Source: an uncultured Ruminococcus sp.
Lineage (GTDB): Bacteria > Bacillota > Clostridia > Oscillospirales > Ruminococcaceae
NCBI GenBank assembly: GCA_900752785.1
Contig: CAADWP010000028.1
Location: 1-16,739 of the forward strand
Direction of reading: 5' to 3'
DNA: 16,739 nt
A model generated the notes under the pieces. It saw only the letters and a program-made list of their open reading frames with translations. It was not told where the DNA came from and searched no databases. Shown one piece after another: positions 1 to 7,008 of the stretch (its first letter is position 1; each line of letters starts with the position of its first letter). The translations under genes and the position numbers were made by a program.

Positions 1-110
1 CTCCTTCCGATTACATCAAGGCTTTCCTTAATTACGGTCAAGTTTTTTGATTTAATTTGTCTCACATCATTGACAAACCAACAAAGTCAGTGAAAAAAAG
101 TTTCGGCTGA

Positions 111-139
111 TTGACTTTTTATGCTCGGTATGTTATAAT
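111..139 (+). promoter_or_regulatory. Sigma-A-type promoter for the ketopantoate-reductase-like gene
   Basis: TTGACT at 111-116 and TATAAT at 134-139 are separated by exactly 17 bases, a near-consensus vegetative promoter. The predicted transcript starts near 146 and gives a leader of about 40 nt before the ATG at 188. The upstream stretch 1-110 shows no gene. Confidence 0.8.
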
Positions 140-187
140 TTTTCAGAACGATTAAGCGTACAAATCGGTATTTTATGGAGGGATAGT

Positions 188-1063
188 ATGAGATTACTGA
201 TATACGGTGCGGGTGTAATCGATTGCTTGTATGCAACTTTATTTAGTAAAGCAGGGTATGATGTTACTTTATATGCGAGAGGAAAAAGACTTGAGGCATT
301 CAAAAAAAATGGTTTATTATATGAAATAAATGGTAAAACATATAAAGCAGAAGTAAATATTATTGATAGTTTAGAAGAAAACGATAAATATGATTTTATC
401 TTTTTGACAGTAAAAGAAAATCAAGTACATACAGCGTTAAAGGAACTAAGTTTGAATATAAGTCCTAATATAATTACTATGGTGAATACACTTGAACCGT
501 ATAGTAATTGGGAATGGCTTTGCGGGAAAGGACGCATTATCCCTGCATTTCCGGGAGCAGGCGGCAGTTTTGATAACGGCATATTAAAAGCTGCTCTTAC
601 ACCACGAATTATTCAACCTACCACATTTTCCGAAATTGACGGTATTAAAACGAAACGTTTATTAAAGTTAGCAGAGTTATTAAATGAATCTGGAATACCA
701 TACCAAATTGTGAAAGATATGCACCAGTGGCAGTTGTGTCATCTTGCAATGGTTGTACCGATTGCAGATGCTTATTATGAAGCTCAAAATCCAAAAGAGG
801 TATGGCGTGAACGTGAAATAATGGCTAAAACTGCAAAGCGAATGAAAAGAAATTTTAATTTGCTTCATGATTCCGGAATAACACTTTCACCAAAAAAAAT
901 GAATATCTTCCGCTATTTTCCTATTTTTATACTTAAAATAGGACTTACCGTAATTTTCAGAAGTAATTTTGGAAATATATTTATGTATCAGCATTCTATA
1001 AATGCTCCTGATGAAATGAGACGATTGCATATACAGTTTTATCAATATATTAAAAAGCAATGA
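188..1063 (+). CDS. Ketopantoate reductase-like (ApbA/PanE family) NAD(P)-dependent oxidoreductase
   Basis: This 291-aa protein starts with MRLLIYGAGVID, the nucleotide-binding beta strand and glycine loop of the ApbA/PanE fold, followed by a typical TLYARGKRLEAFKKNG segment. True PanE reduces ketopantoate to pantoate with NADPH for pantothenate and CoA synthesis in the cytosol. Many Firmicutes carry divergent paralogs of unknown substrate, and this looks like one of them. The glycine motif reads G7-A-G9-V-I-D12, so the usual third glycine is an aspartate, which could change cofactor binding. The C-terminal helical domain (about residues 170-291) is recognisable but divergent. The start has GGAGGG five bases upstream. 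The gene is clearly more AT-rich than the operon to its right, has its own promoter and terminator, and is convergent with that operon, so it may be cargo or flanking chromosome. Confidence 0.75.
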   Translation: MRLLIYGAGVIDCLYATLFSKAGYDVTLYARGKRLEAFKKNGLLYEINGKTYKAEVNIIDSLEENDKYDFIFLTVKENQVHTALKELSLNISPNIITMVNTLEPYSNWEWLCGKGRIIPAFPGAGGSFDNGILKAALTPRIIQPTTFSEIDGIKTKRLLKLAELLNESGIPYQIVKDMHQWQLCHLAMVVPIADAYYEAQNPKEVWREREIMAKTAKRMKRNFNLLHDSGITLSPKKMNIFRYFPIFILKIGLTVIFRSNFGNIFMYQHSINAPDEMRRLHIQFYQYIKKQ

Positions 1064-1108
1064 TTGACCCAAATTCCAGTTTATCGCACTAATCGAATAG
1101 ACTCACCA

Positions 1109-1141
1109 ACGGTCAACCGTATCACACGGCTGACCGTTTTT
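1109..1141 (+). terminator. Rho-independent terminator between convergent genes
   Basis: Two 12-base arms, 1109-1120 and 1126-1137, pair around the loop ATCAC with one A-C mismatch on the plus strand, and a T run follows on that strand. On the minus strand the mismatch becomes a G-U pair, so it may also stop the converging operon, although the T-tract there is weak. Confidence 0.8.
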
Positions 1142-1148
1142 CATATCC

Positions 1149-1544
1149 TCACACATAAACCATAGCCTTAAAAACACTGTGCCTTGCCTGCATACGGAGC
1201 ATATTCCCGATAGCTCCAACTGTGTAAAGATCACCGATTTCATTGGCAATCTGATACTCACGGTTCACCTGCATAAGCAGCTCGGTCTGACGGTTTACTG
1301 CATCTGTGATCTTAATGTCAAGCTCGTCAAGATGCTTGTAGATCTCACCCTTATCCACGATCTCCTGCAAGAGTTCGGGGCGAATTTCCTCGATGTGGTG
1401 CAGATAATACTTGATGTGGTCGGTGTGGAACACATAATGCTCTGTTTCTCCTGACTTTGGATTAATATGCGTGACCGTCTGCGTATCGGTATCGACTGCC
1501 CACAGCGGAGAACCGTTCACGGTCTGCTTGCTCTGAAAAATCAT
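1149..1544 (-). CDS. TnpV-like small protein of clostridial mobile elements
   Basis: This 131-aa protein resembles, from memory of the family, TnpV proteins of clostridial transposons. It has an H-I-K-Y-Y-L segment near residue 43, then LLQEIVDKGEIYKHLDELD, a helical middle and a C-terminal part with GAIGNMLRMQARHSVF, which parallels the MNNIRSRAEE region of TnpV. The molecular role of TnpV is not established. The N-terminal 40 residues (polar, beta-like, containing WAVDTDTQTVTHINP) are not a feature I associate with TnpV, so it may be a separate element-specific family. The ATG has GAGGG seven bases upstream and overlaps the stop of the surface-protein gene (ATGA), so the two are translationally coupled. 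It is the last gene of the minus-strand operon. Confidence 0.45.
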   Translation of the reverse strand: MIFQSKQTVNGSPLWAVDTDTQTVTHINPKSGETEHYVFHTDHIKYYLHHIEEIRPELLQEIVDKGEIYKHLDELDIKITDAVNRQTELLMQVNREYQIANEIGDLYTVGAIGNMLRMQARHSVFKAMVYV

Positions 1545-2254
1545 CTTGAATCCCTCTTTTTCTTAGTAATGTAATATCCAGCGCCGCCTAATCCTGCAAC
1601 TGCTGCTACTCCTAAAATGATTGGCGTTGGACTTGCTCCGGATTGCGTGAAATCGCCCTCAGAACCGCTTGACGAACTGCTGGGAGTATCGTTACCCTCT
1701 GCGGAAGAACCGCCCTCAGAAGCCGTCTGCGTTCCTCCTGTGACATTGCCTACAACTCTCGGACTATCCGCACCGTCATCGTGGATTTCTTGACCACCTG
1801 TTGTTACGAGTGAATCTTCCTCTAAAGTACTGAACGGCGGAAAGCTGTCTACCGTATCGCCGTTCCGGTCGATCATCTGCCAACTTCCATTCAGCAGATA
1901 AAAGCTGTAATGATTGTTTTCAGTGCTGATCGTCCAGCCTCCGTTATCATCGTCCTCAAAATCCCAATCTTCGATCAGGTGACGGTAATAGTCCTTGTAT
2001 TCATACCTTAACTCACCGATCTCAGACCAATCATAATCATCAGAGCCGTAATTCTCGTCAAGCCATTTGTCAAGAAGATGATGCTTATACGATGCTTCTG
2101 GGAAGTCAAGTCCGTTATCACCCTTGCCGTTCCACATATCTTCCCAAATCTCAGCTTCAATGTAGTCACGGTCAAGGTTCTCGGCAGCATGAGCAGTAAG
2201 CCCTGAGCTGACTGCAAGTGCTGTAACCATAATCGCTGTAATAATATTCTTCAT
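1541..2254 (-). CDS. Secreted, membrane-anchored surface protein of unknown function
   Basis: The 237-aa product has a clear signal peptide (MKNIITAIMVTALAVSSGLT, likely cleaved after AHA at about residue 23). An acidic, aromatic-rich extracellular domain follows (about 25-140, many D, E, W and Y), then a Ser/Gly/Thr-rich linker (about 160-205). One hydrophobic helix (about 211-229) ends in the basic tail TKKKRDSR. This is a type I single-pass topology facing outward. No LPxTG motif precedes the helix, so sortase anchoring is not supported. The ATG at 2254 is preferred over the one at 2260 because AGGAGG lies eight bases before it and only two before the other. A surface role such as mating contact, exclusion or adhesion is a guess from its place in a mobile-element operon. 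I do not recognise the ectodomain. Confidence 0.7.
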   Translation of the reverse strand: MKNIITAIMVTALAVSSGLTAHAAENLDRDYIEAEIWEDMWNGKGDNGLDFPEASYKHHLLDKWLDENYGSDDYDWSEIGELRYEYKDYYRHLIEDWDFEDDDNGGWTISTENNHYSFYLLNGSWQMIDRNGDTVDSFPPFSTLEEDSLVTTGGQEIHDDGADSPRVVGNVTGGTQTASEGGSSAEGNDTPSSSSSGSEGDFTQSGASPTPIILGVAAVAGLGGAGYYITKKKRDSR

Positions 2255-2280
2255 TTTCATATCCTCCTGTTATGAGTTAT

Positions 2281-2733
2281 TTATCTCTTTCTGTGCCTTA
2301 CCCGTAAGCCGTTAAGCTCTACGTTCGGGTTGCCTACAATATAGTAACGATTTCCGTTATGCTCGATACGGCTTGTCCGCCATTTATTTTTCTCGTCCCA
2401 ATCATCGTAGAAATAATACTCGATGCCGTCTCCGCAATGATATTCATGGTACTTGTCCTCATAGTACCCCTGAGCATTGAACGACAGCATACCCTCTCCG
2501 ATAATCTCACGCTGCTGATACAGGAGCGTATAGTAAATGTCGCACAAGTGGCGCATAACAGTCTGATACTCGTCAAGGAGCTGCAATTCATCGGGATCGG
2601 TAATTTTGTCAAAGTCCTTAATGCAGGACCAGTCCTCATACCTGTCATATTCGGTGACTTCTACCATTTCTTTGATTCCGATGCCCAGCTTGCGGAGCAT
2701 AGTGTCAAGCTCCTTTACTGTGATTTCTTTCAT
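2281..2733 (-). CDS. DUF5348-like hypothetical protein
   Basis: The 150-aa protein has a helical N-terminal half (MKEITVKELDTMLRKLGI onward) and a C-terminal half resembling DUF5348 domains of clostridial mobile elements. That half has a G-M-L-S-F-N-x-x-G-Y-Y segment, then an acidic Y-x-F-Y-D-D stretch, W-R-T-S-R-I-E-H-N-G with Y-Y-I-V, and a final L-N-G-L-R-V-R. No biochemical role is established for this family and I infer none. Two in-frame ATGs exist. The one at 2733 has AGAGAGG eight bases upstream and is preferred over 2739, which is only two bases from that site. It lies 13 bases after the radical SAM gene and is clearly co-transcribed with it. Confidence 0.6.
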   Translation of the reverse strand: MKEITVKELDTMLRKLGIGIKEMVEVTEYDRYEDWSCIKDFDKITDPDELQLLDEYQTVMRHLCDIYYTLLYQQREIIGEGMLSFNAQGYYEDKYHEYHCGDGIEYYFYDDWDEKNKWRTSRIEHNGNRYYIVGNPNVELNGLRVRHRKR

Positions 2734-2746
2734 AATCATAACCTCT

Positions 2747-3679
2747 CTATCCTATGTATTCCTCAAAGGTTGATACCGTGCGGAAAATAATGCGGTTATT
2801 CACCCAACGCTGTAACCGTCTGACATTATCCCGTCCTGTAGTATGTGCCTTGTCATAAACCATAATATATGGATCATACCCCATATCCCTTAGCGTGTAC
2901 ACTCGCTCTAAGTCCTGTTCAAAGGTGGTATTAAAATTCGTCAAGACGTAAACAGAGAGCTTTCTGTAACCCCACTTGGTAATGTCCTTGAACATCTGGA
3001 ATTTCGGGAGAATAGTGTCTCTATCTTCGTATCTGTCCCACGCAAAATGAACTGCCTTGACTTTGAGTTTGCTTATCATTTCTGCTTTTTCTTCGGTCAT
3101 TAAGCGAATGTCAAGCCCCTGATTTATGTCGATATATGCCTTGCTGTTAATGAGCTGTTGGAGTAAATCTTTCCATTCATGACAAGCTAACAGGTTTGGA
3201 TCGCAAAGCACGATATTTTTCTGATCTCTCCAAAATTCGGAGAGATCAGAAACTTTCACAGAGCATTGTCCCTCTTTAGCAGCTACATGGCAAAAATCAC
3301 ATCCTCTCGGACAGCCTCTCGTCAGAAAGCCGTATGCGGTGTCTTTCGTCATTTCGGGATATAGGCTATAATCGGGATAGATATGTTCGATTTTGTATGG
3401 CAAGTTATGATCTGCCGATTTATCGTATATCTCCTTACCGTCCACCAACCTGATAGCATAACCGCTGCCGCCTTTGATAATCCTGTCCGCATTGATCGGG
3501 TAGGGATAGTCCTCCGTGAAGCTGAACACCTTTGACATATATACTATGTCAAGGTGTCCGCTTGTCATCGGATTGTACCATTCAACGCTGTCCCCCTGCG
3601 ATTTATGCCACGCTGACAGCTTCATTAGCGGCAGATTCGGGTAATTATGCCCGTCAACATCAATCAAACCTATCTTCAT
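2747..3679 (-). CDS. Radical SAM family protein with N-terminal B12-binding-like region
   Basis: The 310-aa protein carries the radical SAM cluster motif CxxxCxxC as C123-P-R-G-C127-D-F-C130, preceded by FLTRG. This motif binds a 4Fe-4S cluster and S-adenosylmethionine to generate a 5'-deoxyadenosyl radical. The N-terminus (MKIGLIDVDGHNYPNLPLMK, then GDSVEWYN and DIVYMSKVFSF) looks like the Rossmann-type fold seen before the barrel in B12-binding radical SAM enzymes, but no cobalamin DxHxxG motif is visible. Barrel strands are suggested by IVLCDPNLLA, YIDINQGLDIRL and VHFAWD. The C-terminus is basic (RRLQRWVNNRIIF). The substrate is unknown. The start overlaps the parB stop by four bases (ATGA). 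Its position inside a partition operon, with no biosynthetic neighbours, is odd. Confidence 0.8.
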   Translation of the reverse strand: MKIGLIDVDGHNYPNLPLMKLSAWHKSQGDSVEWYNPMTSGHLDIVYMSKVFSFTEDYPYPINADRIIKGGSGYAIRLVDGKEIYDKSADHNLPYKIEHIYPDYSLYPEMTKDTAYGFLTRGCPRGCDFCHVAAKEGQCSVKVSDLSEFWRDQKNIVLCDPNLLACHEWKDLLQQLINSKAYIDINQGLDIRLMTEEKAEMISKLKVKAVHFAWDRYEDRDTILPKFQMFKDITKWGYRKLSVYVLTNFNTTFEQDLERVYTLRDMGYDPYIMVYDKAHTTGRDNVRRLQRWVNNRIIFRTVSTFEEYIG

Positions 3680-4620
3680 TCGTCCACGCTTATATTTGCA
3701 AAATAAAATTGCAAAGCCTTTTCGATTGTCTCGCTGATTTCTTTAGCCTTAGTTTCCTCGCCGAAATACTTTCTGTATGTATCATTGCTGATTTTCACGC
3801 TCTTAGGCTTTGGCTTTATCTCAACCACACCTGTGATGATACGGATTATGGTGTCACGGTTAATGTTGCCCTCGCCGTCGGCAGCTTCACGGAGCAATTT
3901 CGCTTTCTTCATATCAATTTTGAAGTCCTGAGCCTGTTCAGCGATTTCTGACTGTGCTTCGGCTGAAAGGAAAGACAGCTCAACTCCTGCCCTGATAGAA
4001 ACATCACCGCTGTCCACAAGTGCTTTAAGTTCGTCTATGAGCTTGTCAATACGTATCAGACGAATGACAGAACCCTTGCTTAGTCCGTACTCAGCGCCGA
4101 TTGCTTTTCCGCTGTCCAACTTTGACTCCAGTGGGGTCAAAGTTGAAATATCAGTTTCGGAGTTTTCAAGAAGTGCAAGTTCCCTCAGAATGTCGTTGCG
4201 CTTGCCTTGAGAAAACATTTCGCTATGGCGAAGTGCGATTACGGCAGCCTGTTCCGATATACGGAGATTTGTGAACCCACGCTGCATCACATTTGATTCG
4301 ACTACAAACGTTAGTGCTTCATCTTCGCTCAAACCAGTTTTGATGATAGCCGGAACGGTCGGCAATCCAGCAAACTTTGAAGCATTCCAGCGGTTGTGAC
4401 CAATGAGAATTTCGTAACCATTATCAATAGGCTGAACGATGATTGGCGAAAGTACGCCGTTTTCCCTGATGCTCTCGATCATATCTTCAAGGCGTTCGCC
4501 CGTGTACATCTCAAATTTATGATTGTGATAAGGGTGAAGCTGATCGCACGGAATCTGCTGAACTGCGGTCTGGGCAGGTGCGGAGAGCATTGCTCCCAGA
4601 TCAAACTGCGGTGTGTTCAT
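3676..4620 (-). CDS. parB: ParB-like partition protein
   Basis: The 314-aa protein has the ParB/Spo0J N-terminal nuclease-like fold: an IPCDQLHPYHNHKFEMYTGE segment, then LEDMIESIRENGVLSPIIVQ and the conserved loop GHNRWNAS (74-81, matching GERRxxAA in other ParBs). N110-x-x-x-R114 and ISEQA follow. A helix-turn-helix lies near residues 160-195 (KAIGAEYGLSKGSVIRLIR). Such proteins bind parS-like sites and act with ParA to segregate low-copy DNA, in this case presumably the excised element. The C-terminal 70 residues are probably the dimerization or effector part. GGAGG lies eight bases before the ATG, which overlaps the upstream stop by three bases. I found no convincing parS sequence by eye. 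Alternatively it may act as a transcription regulator. Confidence 0.88.
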   Translation of the reverse strand: MNTPQFDLGAMLSAPAQTAVQQIPCDQLHPYHNHKFEMYTGERLEDMIESIRENGVLSPIIVQPIDNGYEILIGHNRWNASKFAGLPTVPAIIKTGLSEDEALTFVVESNVMQRGFTNLRISEQAAVIALRHSEMFSQGKRNDILRELALLENSETDISTLTPLESKLDSGKAIGAEYGLSKGSVIRLIRIDKLIDELKALVDSGDVSIRAGVELSFLSAEAQSEIAEQAQDFKIDMKKAKLLREAADGEGNINRDTIIRIITGVVEIKPKPKSVKISNDTYRKYFGEETKAKEISETIEKALQFYFANISVDE

Positions 4621-4955
4621 TTTTTATCCTCCATTTCTCTAAGCTGTTTTCTCAGCTCACGATTCTCAATGTCAAGCTCCATAATCCTCGATTTGAGCAG
4701 TTTAATCGTCACATCGGCACGAACGATCATATCCGCAAATTTCAGGAGCGTGAGCTTGTATCTCCGCTGATTGTAGTGAAATTCGTAACAGAGCTTTCCT
4801 GAGAGCCTGTCACGGCTCTCGGATAAACTCTCAATGATATTGCGTGAAGTTTCGACAATGGCTTGCGTGTGGTCGGAATTGAAATATTCGTCAAGCTCGC
4901 CGTCCTCATGTGGTGTAAACATCCACGGTGTCTTGTCTGTGTCAAACGGTTTCAT
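4617..4955 (-). CDS. Hypothetical protein with C-terminal coiled coil (between parA and parB)
   Basis: I do not recognise a family for this 112-aa protein. The N-terminus is acidic and aromatic (KPFDTDKTPWMFTPHEDG). The middle has a basic, tyrosine-rich patch (YEFHYNQRRYKLTLLKFAD). The last 35 residues form a probable coiled coil (IKLLKSRIMELDIENRELRK, then QLREMEDKK) that could dimerize it or bind another protein. The ATG at 4955 is chosen because GGAGG stands seven bases before it. A GTG sits one codon upstream but is too close to that site. Its start overlaps the preceding stop by one base (TGATG) and its end overlaps parB. The place between parA and parB suggests an accessory partition or replication factor, as an inference only. 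Confidence 0.7.
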   Translation of the reverse strand: MKPFDTDKTPWMFTPHEDGELDEYFNSDHTQAIVETSRNIIESLSESRDRLSGKLCYEFHYNQRRYKLTLLKFADMIVRADVTIKLLKSRIMELDIENRELRKQLREMEDKK

Positions 4956-5170
4956 CACTCGTCCTCCTCGTCAGTACAGTAACTCAGACCGTTCTGCAAC
5001 TGGATATAAATGCCCGAATATCGGTCATACTCCTCGCCGTCGCTGTTCATCATTGCTTCAAGGAAATGGGATTTTGCATCTTCACGGCTGTCCCACACAC
5101 GCTTCTGCCCATTGCATACCGTAGTCACCTTTCGCTTGCGATTCATCGCTAATTCGGGAGTTTTTAACAT
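4955..5170 (-). CDS. Small hypothetical protein
   Basis: This 71-aa unknown has a basic N-terminal part (MNRKRKVTTVCNGQKRVW) and a strongly acidic C-terminus ending TDEEDE. The central segment (WDSREDAKSHFLEAMMNSDG then YIQLQNGLSYC) could form a small alpha-beta fold. The ATG has AGGAGGTG eight bases upstream inside the end of parA and overlaps the parA stop by seven bases, indicating translational coupling. No motif identifies a function. It is included because the ribosome-binding site, overlap pattern and operon position all support expression. Confidence 0.65.
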   Translation of the reverse strand: MLKTPELAMNRKRKVTTVCNGQKRVWDSREDAKSHFLEAMMNSDGEEYDRYSGIYIQLQNGLSYCTDEEDE

Positions 5171-5940
5171 CTTGAAAGCACCTCCTGCGATAATTCGTCA
5201 TATTCTTTACCTAATTTGTGAGCTGTCATGCAAAGCGGAGTACCGTTTTCGGAGCTTTTGGCAGCCTCAACGGACTTGCTAATCATCGTCTGAAACAGCG
5301 TATCTCCGTACTTTTCATGAAGCTCCGCAAGAGCCTTTTTGCTCACGCTTGTGCGGTCAACCATTGTCGGCAGAACGCCCAGCATATTCAAATTCGGATT
5401 GATCGCCGTCCTGATCTGCTCGTAAAGAGCGTTAAGAGCCTGCAATCCGTCAAGGCTGAATTTCTGCGTCTGGACGGGAACAAGAAGTCTGTTTGCAGCC
5501 GTGAGAGCGTTGATAAGAAGCGTTCCAAGAGACGGCAGGCAGTCGATTATCACGAAGTCGTAGCTGTAAATATTGTCCTCAGAGAGTATTCTGCGGAGTA
5601 TCGTTTCCCTCGATAATGCCGTTGACATCAGCGTTTCGGAGTTTGCAAGGTTGATGTCGGAGGGAATGTAATCAACTCCTGCGGTTTCGCTGTGACGAAT
5701 CGCCGACTGTACAAGCTCGGCAGTAATCGGTCTGCCTGTGCAAGCGGTCATGACAAGCTGCGTGAGCGTGGGATTGCCGTTCGGCTCGTATTTCAGGTAT
5801 TCGCTGAGGTTCGCCTGCGGATCAAGGTCAACTAAAAGAACTTTTTTATCGTGCTTTAATGCGAGAGCTGCTCCAAGATTGTAAGCGGTCGTTGACTTTC
5901 CGCAGCCTCCTTTTTGATTGCTAACCGAAATAATGTCCAT
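5164..5940 (-). CDS. parA: ParA-type partition ATPase
   Basis: The 258-aa protein is a classical ParA/Soj ATPase. The deviant Walker A is K10-G-G-C-G-K15-S-T-T, the A' motif is VLLVDLDPQAN, and the Walker B-like segment is FVIIDCLPSLG. It lacks a long N-terminal HTH, so it is of the Soj-like or small ParA type. ATP-dependent nucleoid binding and ParB-stimulated hydrolysis move or position the DNA carrying the partition site. Of two close ATGs, 5940 is preferred: the sequence AGGAGGATATGAAAATG leaves eight bases to the second ATG and only two to the first (5946). The same 17-base initiation sequence occurs at the surface-protein gene (2254). It is the second gene of the ssb operon and is separated from parB by two small coupled genes. 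Confidence 0.93.
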   Translation of the reverse strand: MDIISVSNQKGGCGKSTTAYNLGAALALKHDKKVLLVDLDPQANLSEYLKYEPNGNPTLTQLVMTACTGRPITAELVQSAIRHSETAGVDYIPSDINLANSETLMSTALSRETILRRILSEDNIYSYDFVIIDCLPSLGTLLINALTAANRLLVPVQTQKFSLDGLQALNALYEQIRTAINPNLNMLGVLPTMVDRTSVSKKALAELHEKYGDTLFQTMISKSVEAAKSSENGTPLCMTAHKLGKEYDELSQEVLSRC

Positions 5941-5966
5941 TTTCATATCCTCCTTATGATTTTGGC

Positions 5967-6353
5967 TTAGAACAGCGGATCGTTCTCTGTTCCGATGTAT
6001 GGATTGCCGTAGTCGCTGTTGCTAGTGACGGCATTGTTTTTCTTACCGCCTGAGAAGTGGATCTCCTCGACCTTGACCTCGATAGAAGAACGCTTCTGAC
6101 CGTCCTTTTCATAGCGGTTGATGTGGACTGAGCCGACGAGCGTTACCATATCGCCCTTGCCGAACCAATCGACTACCACATCAGCATTGCGATTCCATGC
6201 GATGCAGTCGAAAAAATCAGCCTCGGATTGCTCCTCTCCCTTGCGTTTCGGACGTTCACAAGCAATTGAAAACTTGCAGTAGCGGCTTTCTCCTGCGGTC
6301 TTGATTTCGGGATCGGCAGTCATTCTGCCTGCGACTAAGAATTTGTTTAACAT
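5967..6353 (-). CDS. ssb: Single-stranded DNA-binding protein
   Basis: The 128-aa protein has the OB-fold pattern of bacterial SSB: MLNKFLVAGRMTADPEIKTA, YCKFSIACERP, ADFFDCIAWNRNADVVVDWF, GDMVTLVGSVHINRYEKDGQ and a final strand SSIEVKVEEIHF. The tail is short and ends NDPLF, a variant of the acidic hydrophobic tip that recruits replication partners. Element-encoded SSBs coat single strands during transfer or rolling-circle replication. The ATG at 6353 is chosen because AAAGGTAGG lies just upstream and family homology begins at MLNKF. An in-frame extension to 6488 would cross the promoter. It is the first gene of the minus-strand operon. Confidence 0.9.
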   Translation of the reverse strand: MLNKFLVAGRMTADPEIKTAGESRYCKFSIACERPKRKGEEQSEADFFDCIAWNRNADVVVDWFGKGDMVTLVGSVHINRYEKDGQKRSSIEVKVEEIHFSGGKKNNAVTSNSDYGNPYIGTENDPLF

Positions 6354-6405
6354 AGGATTACCTACCTTTCGTTGTTTGGGATTTGTGGCGTTCTGTTGTG
6401 CTTTT

Positions 6406-6434
6406 ATTATACTATACCTTAGGCTTAAAATCAA
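6406..6434 (-). promoter_or_regulatory. Promoter of the ssb-parA-parB operon
   Basis: Read on the minus strand, TTGATT (6434-6429) and TATAAT (6411-6406) are 17 bases apart. The start would fall near 6399, about 46 nt before the ssb ATG. The spacer begins TTAAGCCTAA, identical to the start of the spacer of the divergent plus-strand promoter. Confidence 0.8.
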
Positions 6435-6549
6435 GTATAATTTTAGGAAGAAATTGATCTTTGTAGGAGCGCAGCATTTCAAAGGCAATTTCTGATATTC
6501 CTCAGTGATATTTTCACAAATTTACCGTTATGCTTGACTTTAAGCCTAA
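6419..6549. repeat. Mirror-image operator candidate shared by the two divergent promoters
   Basis: TTAGGCTTAAAATCAAGTA (6419-6437) and TGCTTGACTTTAAGCCTAA (6531-6549) are inverted copies matching at 17 of 19 positions. Each covers the -35 element and the first ten bases of a promoter spacer. The identity beyond the -35 hexamer is not required by sigma-A, so a shared repressor site is likely. The RHH-containing protein encoded just downstream is the obvious candidate ligand. Confidence 0.65.
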
Positions 6550-6562
6550 TATATGATAGAAT
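6534..6562 (+). promoter_or_regulatory. Promoter of the zinc-ribbon/RHH gene
   Basis: TTGACT (6534-6539) and TAGAAT (6557-6562) are 17 bases apart. The start would be near 6569, with AAGGGGGG and the TTG start codon of the regulator gene just downstream. The spacer begins TTAAGCCTAA, as in the opposing ssb promoter. Confidence 0.75.
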
Positions 6563-6594
6563 AAAGTAAAGCACAATTTTAAGGGGGGATACGC

Positions 6595-7008
6595 TTGTTT
6601 ACGCATAAATGTGAGATGTGCGGAATGGAGTTTCAGAGCAAGTCCAACCGTGCGAAATACTGTATTTACTGCCGTGATAAGGCTCAGGTCAATCGCAACC
6701 GTGCATACGCTGAGAAGAAGAAGTCCGGCACTTCCGTTCCGCTTGGAAGTGAGCAGATATGCCCGATCTGCAAGAAGCCGTATACCATCACTTCTGGTTC
6801 ACAAAAATATTGCAAAAACTGTACGAAAAAGGCTGTTAAGAAGAAATCGCCCGATGCGGAATATATCAGGGAAAATTACGATTATATACGCTTCAATGTT
6901 CCCAAAGGTGAGGGTGATGCGATCAAGGCTTATGCTCAGGAAAATGGAATGACAATCAAGCAGTTGTTGATGACGGCATTGGAGGAGTACAAGAAAAATC
7001 ATGAATAA
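6595..7008 (+). CDS. Double zinc-ribbon protein with C-terminal ribbon-helix-helix-like domain
   Basis: The 137-aa protein has two similar Cys4 modules. The first uses C6-x-x-C9 and C23-x-x-C26; the second uses C56-x-x-C59 and C73-x-x-C76. Each is expected to bind one zinc ion. Basic linkers follow each module. The C-terminus (about 96-133) has one beta strand and two helices: YIRFNVPKGEGDAIKAYAQE, then NGMTIKQLLMTALEEY. This is the pattern of Arc/CopG ribbon-helix-helix DNA-binding proteins. The start is a TTG with a strong AAGGGGGG six bases upstream. The next in-frame ATG would cut away the first cysteines. It lies just after the divergent promoter pair, so autoregulation and repression of the ssb-par operon are plausible. 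I do not know a named family with this exact architecture. Confidence 0.8.
   Translation: MFTHKCEMCGMEFQSKSNRAKYCIYCRDKAQVNRNRAYAEKKKSGTSVPLGSEQICPICKKPYTITSGSQKYCKNCTKKAVKKKSPDAEYIRENYDYIRFNVPKGEGDAIKAYAQENGMTIKQLLMTALEEYKKNHE
6971..7006 (+). repeat. 36-bp imperfect direct repeat, left copy
   Basis: This copy contains the last codons of the RHH gene ([12 protein letters not shown]) and the ATGAAT start of the next gene. It matches 7620-7655 at 32 of 36 positions, 649 bases apart, and brackets the AT-rich Cys-rich and VOC genes. Confidence 0.85.
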
